6,744 nt of DNA, taken from the NCBI GenBank assembly GCA_023432075.1, contig JAEYVD010000578.1:1-6744 (forward strand), read 5' to 3'. Positions 6,201 to 6,744 of this stretch are shown in pieces. How positions within the stretch are numbered: position 1 is the first letter of the stretch; every line of letters starts with the position of its first letter. This DNA is from Pseudomonadota bacterium (GTDB lineage Bacteria; Pseudomonadota; Gammaproteobacteria; Burkholderiales; Burkholderiaceae_B). The notes beneath the pieces are model-generated. The model was not told the DNA's origin. It was given only the letters and a program-made list of their open reading frames with translations, and searched no databases. A program made the translations under genes and the position numbers.

Positions 6201-6206
6201 TATAAT
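6201..6206 (+). promoter_or_regulatory. consensus -10 box of the GntR-type gene (leaderless arrangement)
   Basis: TATAAT, a perfect consensus -10, ends 6 nt before the ATG at 6213. Since sigma70 transcription usually begins about 7 nt after the -10, the first transcribed base would be at or next to the A of the ATG, giving a leaderless mRNA. This agrees with the lack of any Shine-Dalgarno sequence. No good -35 is visible at 16-18 nt; that position falls in the palindrome. Confidence 0.65.
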
Positions 6207-6212
6207 CCGGTC

Positions 6213-6744
6213 ATGTTGACCAAGAGCCTAACCCTCACCGAACAGGTCGCCCGCCAGCTCGCCAGCGAAATCGCTGACGGCATCCACGCCGTCGGCGCCA
6301 AACTGCCGTCCGGTCGCGTGCTGGCCGAGCAGTACGGCGTCAGCGCCGCCGTCATCCGCGAAGCCACGGAACGCCTGCGCGCGCAGGGCCTGATCCAGAG
6401 CCGGCAGGGGTCGGGCAGCACGGTCGTCTCTCGCACGGGCGCGCAGGGCTTTCAGGTGTCCACCGGCATTGCGGTCGACCGCGAAAAGCTCGCCAGCGTC
6501 TACGAATTGCGCATGGAGCTGGAAGGCGGCGCGGCCGCGCTGGCTGCGGTTCGCAGCACAGCGTCGGACCTGGACGCCATGGCCTCGGCGCTCGCCTCGC
6601 TTCAAGCCCATCTGGATCACCCCGAGGCGGGCGTCGAACACGACATCGCCTTTCACGTCGCCATCGCGACGGCCACGCACAACAGCTACTACCAGGACCT
6701 GCTGCAATACCTGAACCTGCAGCTGCGCCTGGCCGTCAGCACCG
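6213..6744 (+). CDS. FadR/FCD-type GntR family transcriptional regulator (3' end beyond window)
   Basis: This is a DNA-binding regulator, usually a repressor released by an organic-acid ligand. The first 177 residues are visible and the frame is open at the window end. Residues of about 8-74 form the GntR winged helix (AKLPSGRVLAEQYGVS...VIREATERLRAQGLIQSRQGSGSTVV). From about 92 an FCD ligand domain begins, with YELRMELEGGAAALAA (97-112) and DIAFH (144-148), where Asp144 and His148 are the first two metal-ligand positions; the later His ligands would lie outside. Numbered against E. coli FadR, DNA-contacting Arg35 and Arg49 are kept but Arg45 is Ala. ATG 6213 is preferred because the domain starts immediately after it. 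The gene has its own promoter and palindrome. The regulated pathway cannot be told from this window; the genes downstream would be the first guess. Confidence 0.9.
   Translation, partial: MLTKSLTLTEQVARQLASEIADGIHAVGAKLPSGRVLAEQYGVSAAVIREATERLRAQGLIQSRQGSGSTVVSRTGAQGFQVSTGIAVDREKLASVYELRMELEGGAAALAAVRSTASDLDAMASALASLQAHLDHPEAGVEHDIAFHVAIATATHNSYYQDLLQYLNLQLRLAVST

Noticed and set aside
1..6744. A new defence, mobile or biosynthetic system
   Set aside because: All six genes belong to recognised housekeeping, envelope or signalling families, there is no compositional break beyond short regulatory AT patches, and no integrase, transposase, repeat array or toxin-antitoxin pair is visible.

Overview
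The window is GC-rich bacterial chromosome, apart from a few short AT-rich intergenic patches. The gene order gpmA - envC-like - ctpA - moeB/thiF, the codon use and the protein sequences fit a betaproteobacterium of the Alcaligenaceae (Bordetella/Achromobacter type). This placement comes from recalled gene order and protein character, not from a database search. All six genes lie on the + strand. The long minus-strand reading frames are shadows of GC-rich coding sequence.

Layout: (1) 52-804, gpmA, cofactor-dependent phosphoglycerate mutase. (2) 812-2413, a secreted EnvC-type activator of murein amidases, with a coiled coil, an extended Ala/Glu/Arg-rich helix, a Pro-rich linker and a LytM domain that has lost its zinc site. 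It starts 7 nt after gpmA. (3) A 136-nt gap holding an AT-rich patch with a perfect 15-bp palindrome that is the second unit of a tandem near-repeat. (4) 2550-3995, a CtpA-type periplasmic PDZ-S41 protease. (5) 3992-4750, a MoeB/ThiF-type sulfur-carrier adenylyltransferase whose start overlaps the ctpA stop (ATGA). (6) A 103-nt gap with a candidate extended -10 promoter. (7) 4854-6044, a six-helix membrane diguanylate cyclase with an intact GGDEF motif and product-inhibition site. (8) A 168-nt gap ending in a palindrome and a perfect TATAAT box 6 nt before the next ATG. (9) 6213 to the window end, the 5' part of a FadR/FCD-type GntR regulator that runs off the edge.

How the genes may work together: genes 2 and 4 form an envelope pair, one switching on septal amidases and the other a periplasmic processing protease. 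They are flanked by two cytoplasmic housekeeping enzymes (gpmA, moeB) that are tied to them by close spacing or overlap. The diguanylate cyclase and the GntR gene each have their own likely promoter and look like independent units.

I see no RNA gene, insertion sequence, CRISPR array, prophage or defence system. The most interesting points are regulatory: a probably leaderless, probably self-repressed GntR gene, and an operator-like tandem repeat before ctpA. The other notable point is that an EnvC-like gene follows a phosphoglycerate mutase, as in E. coli, although the mutase type is different.
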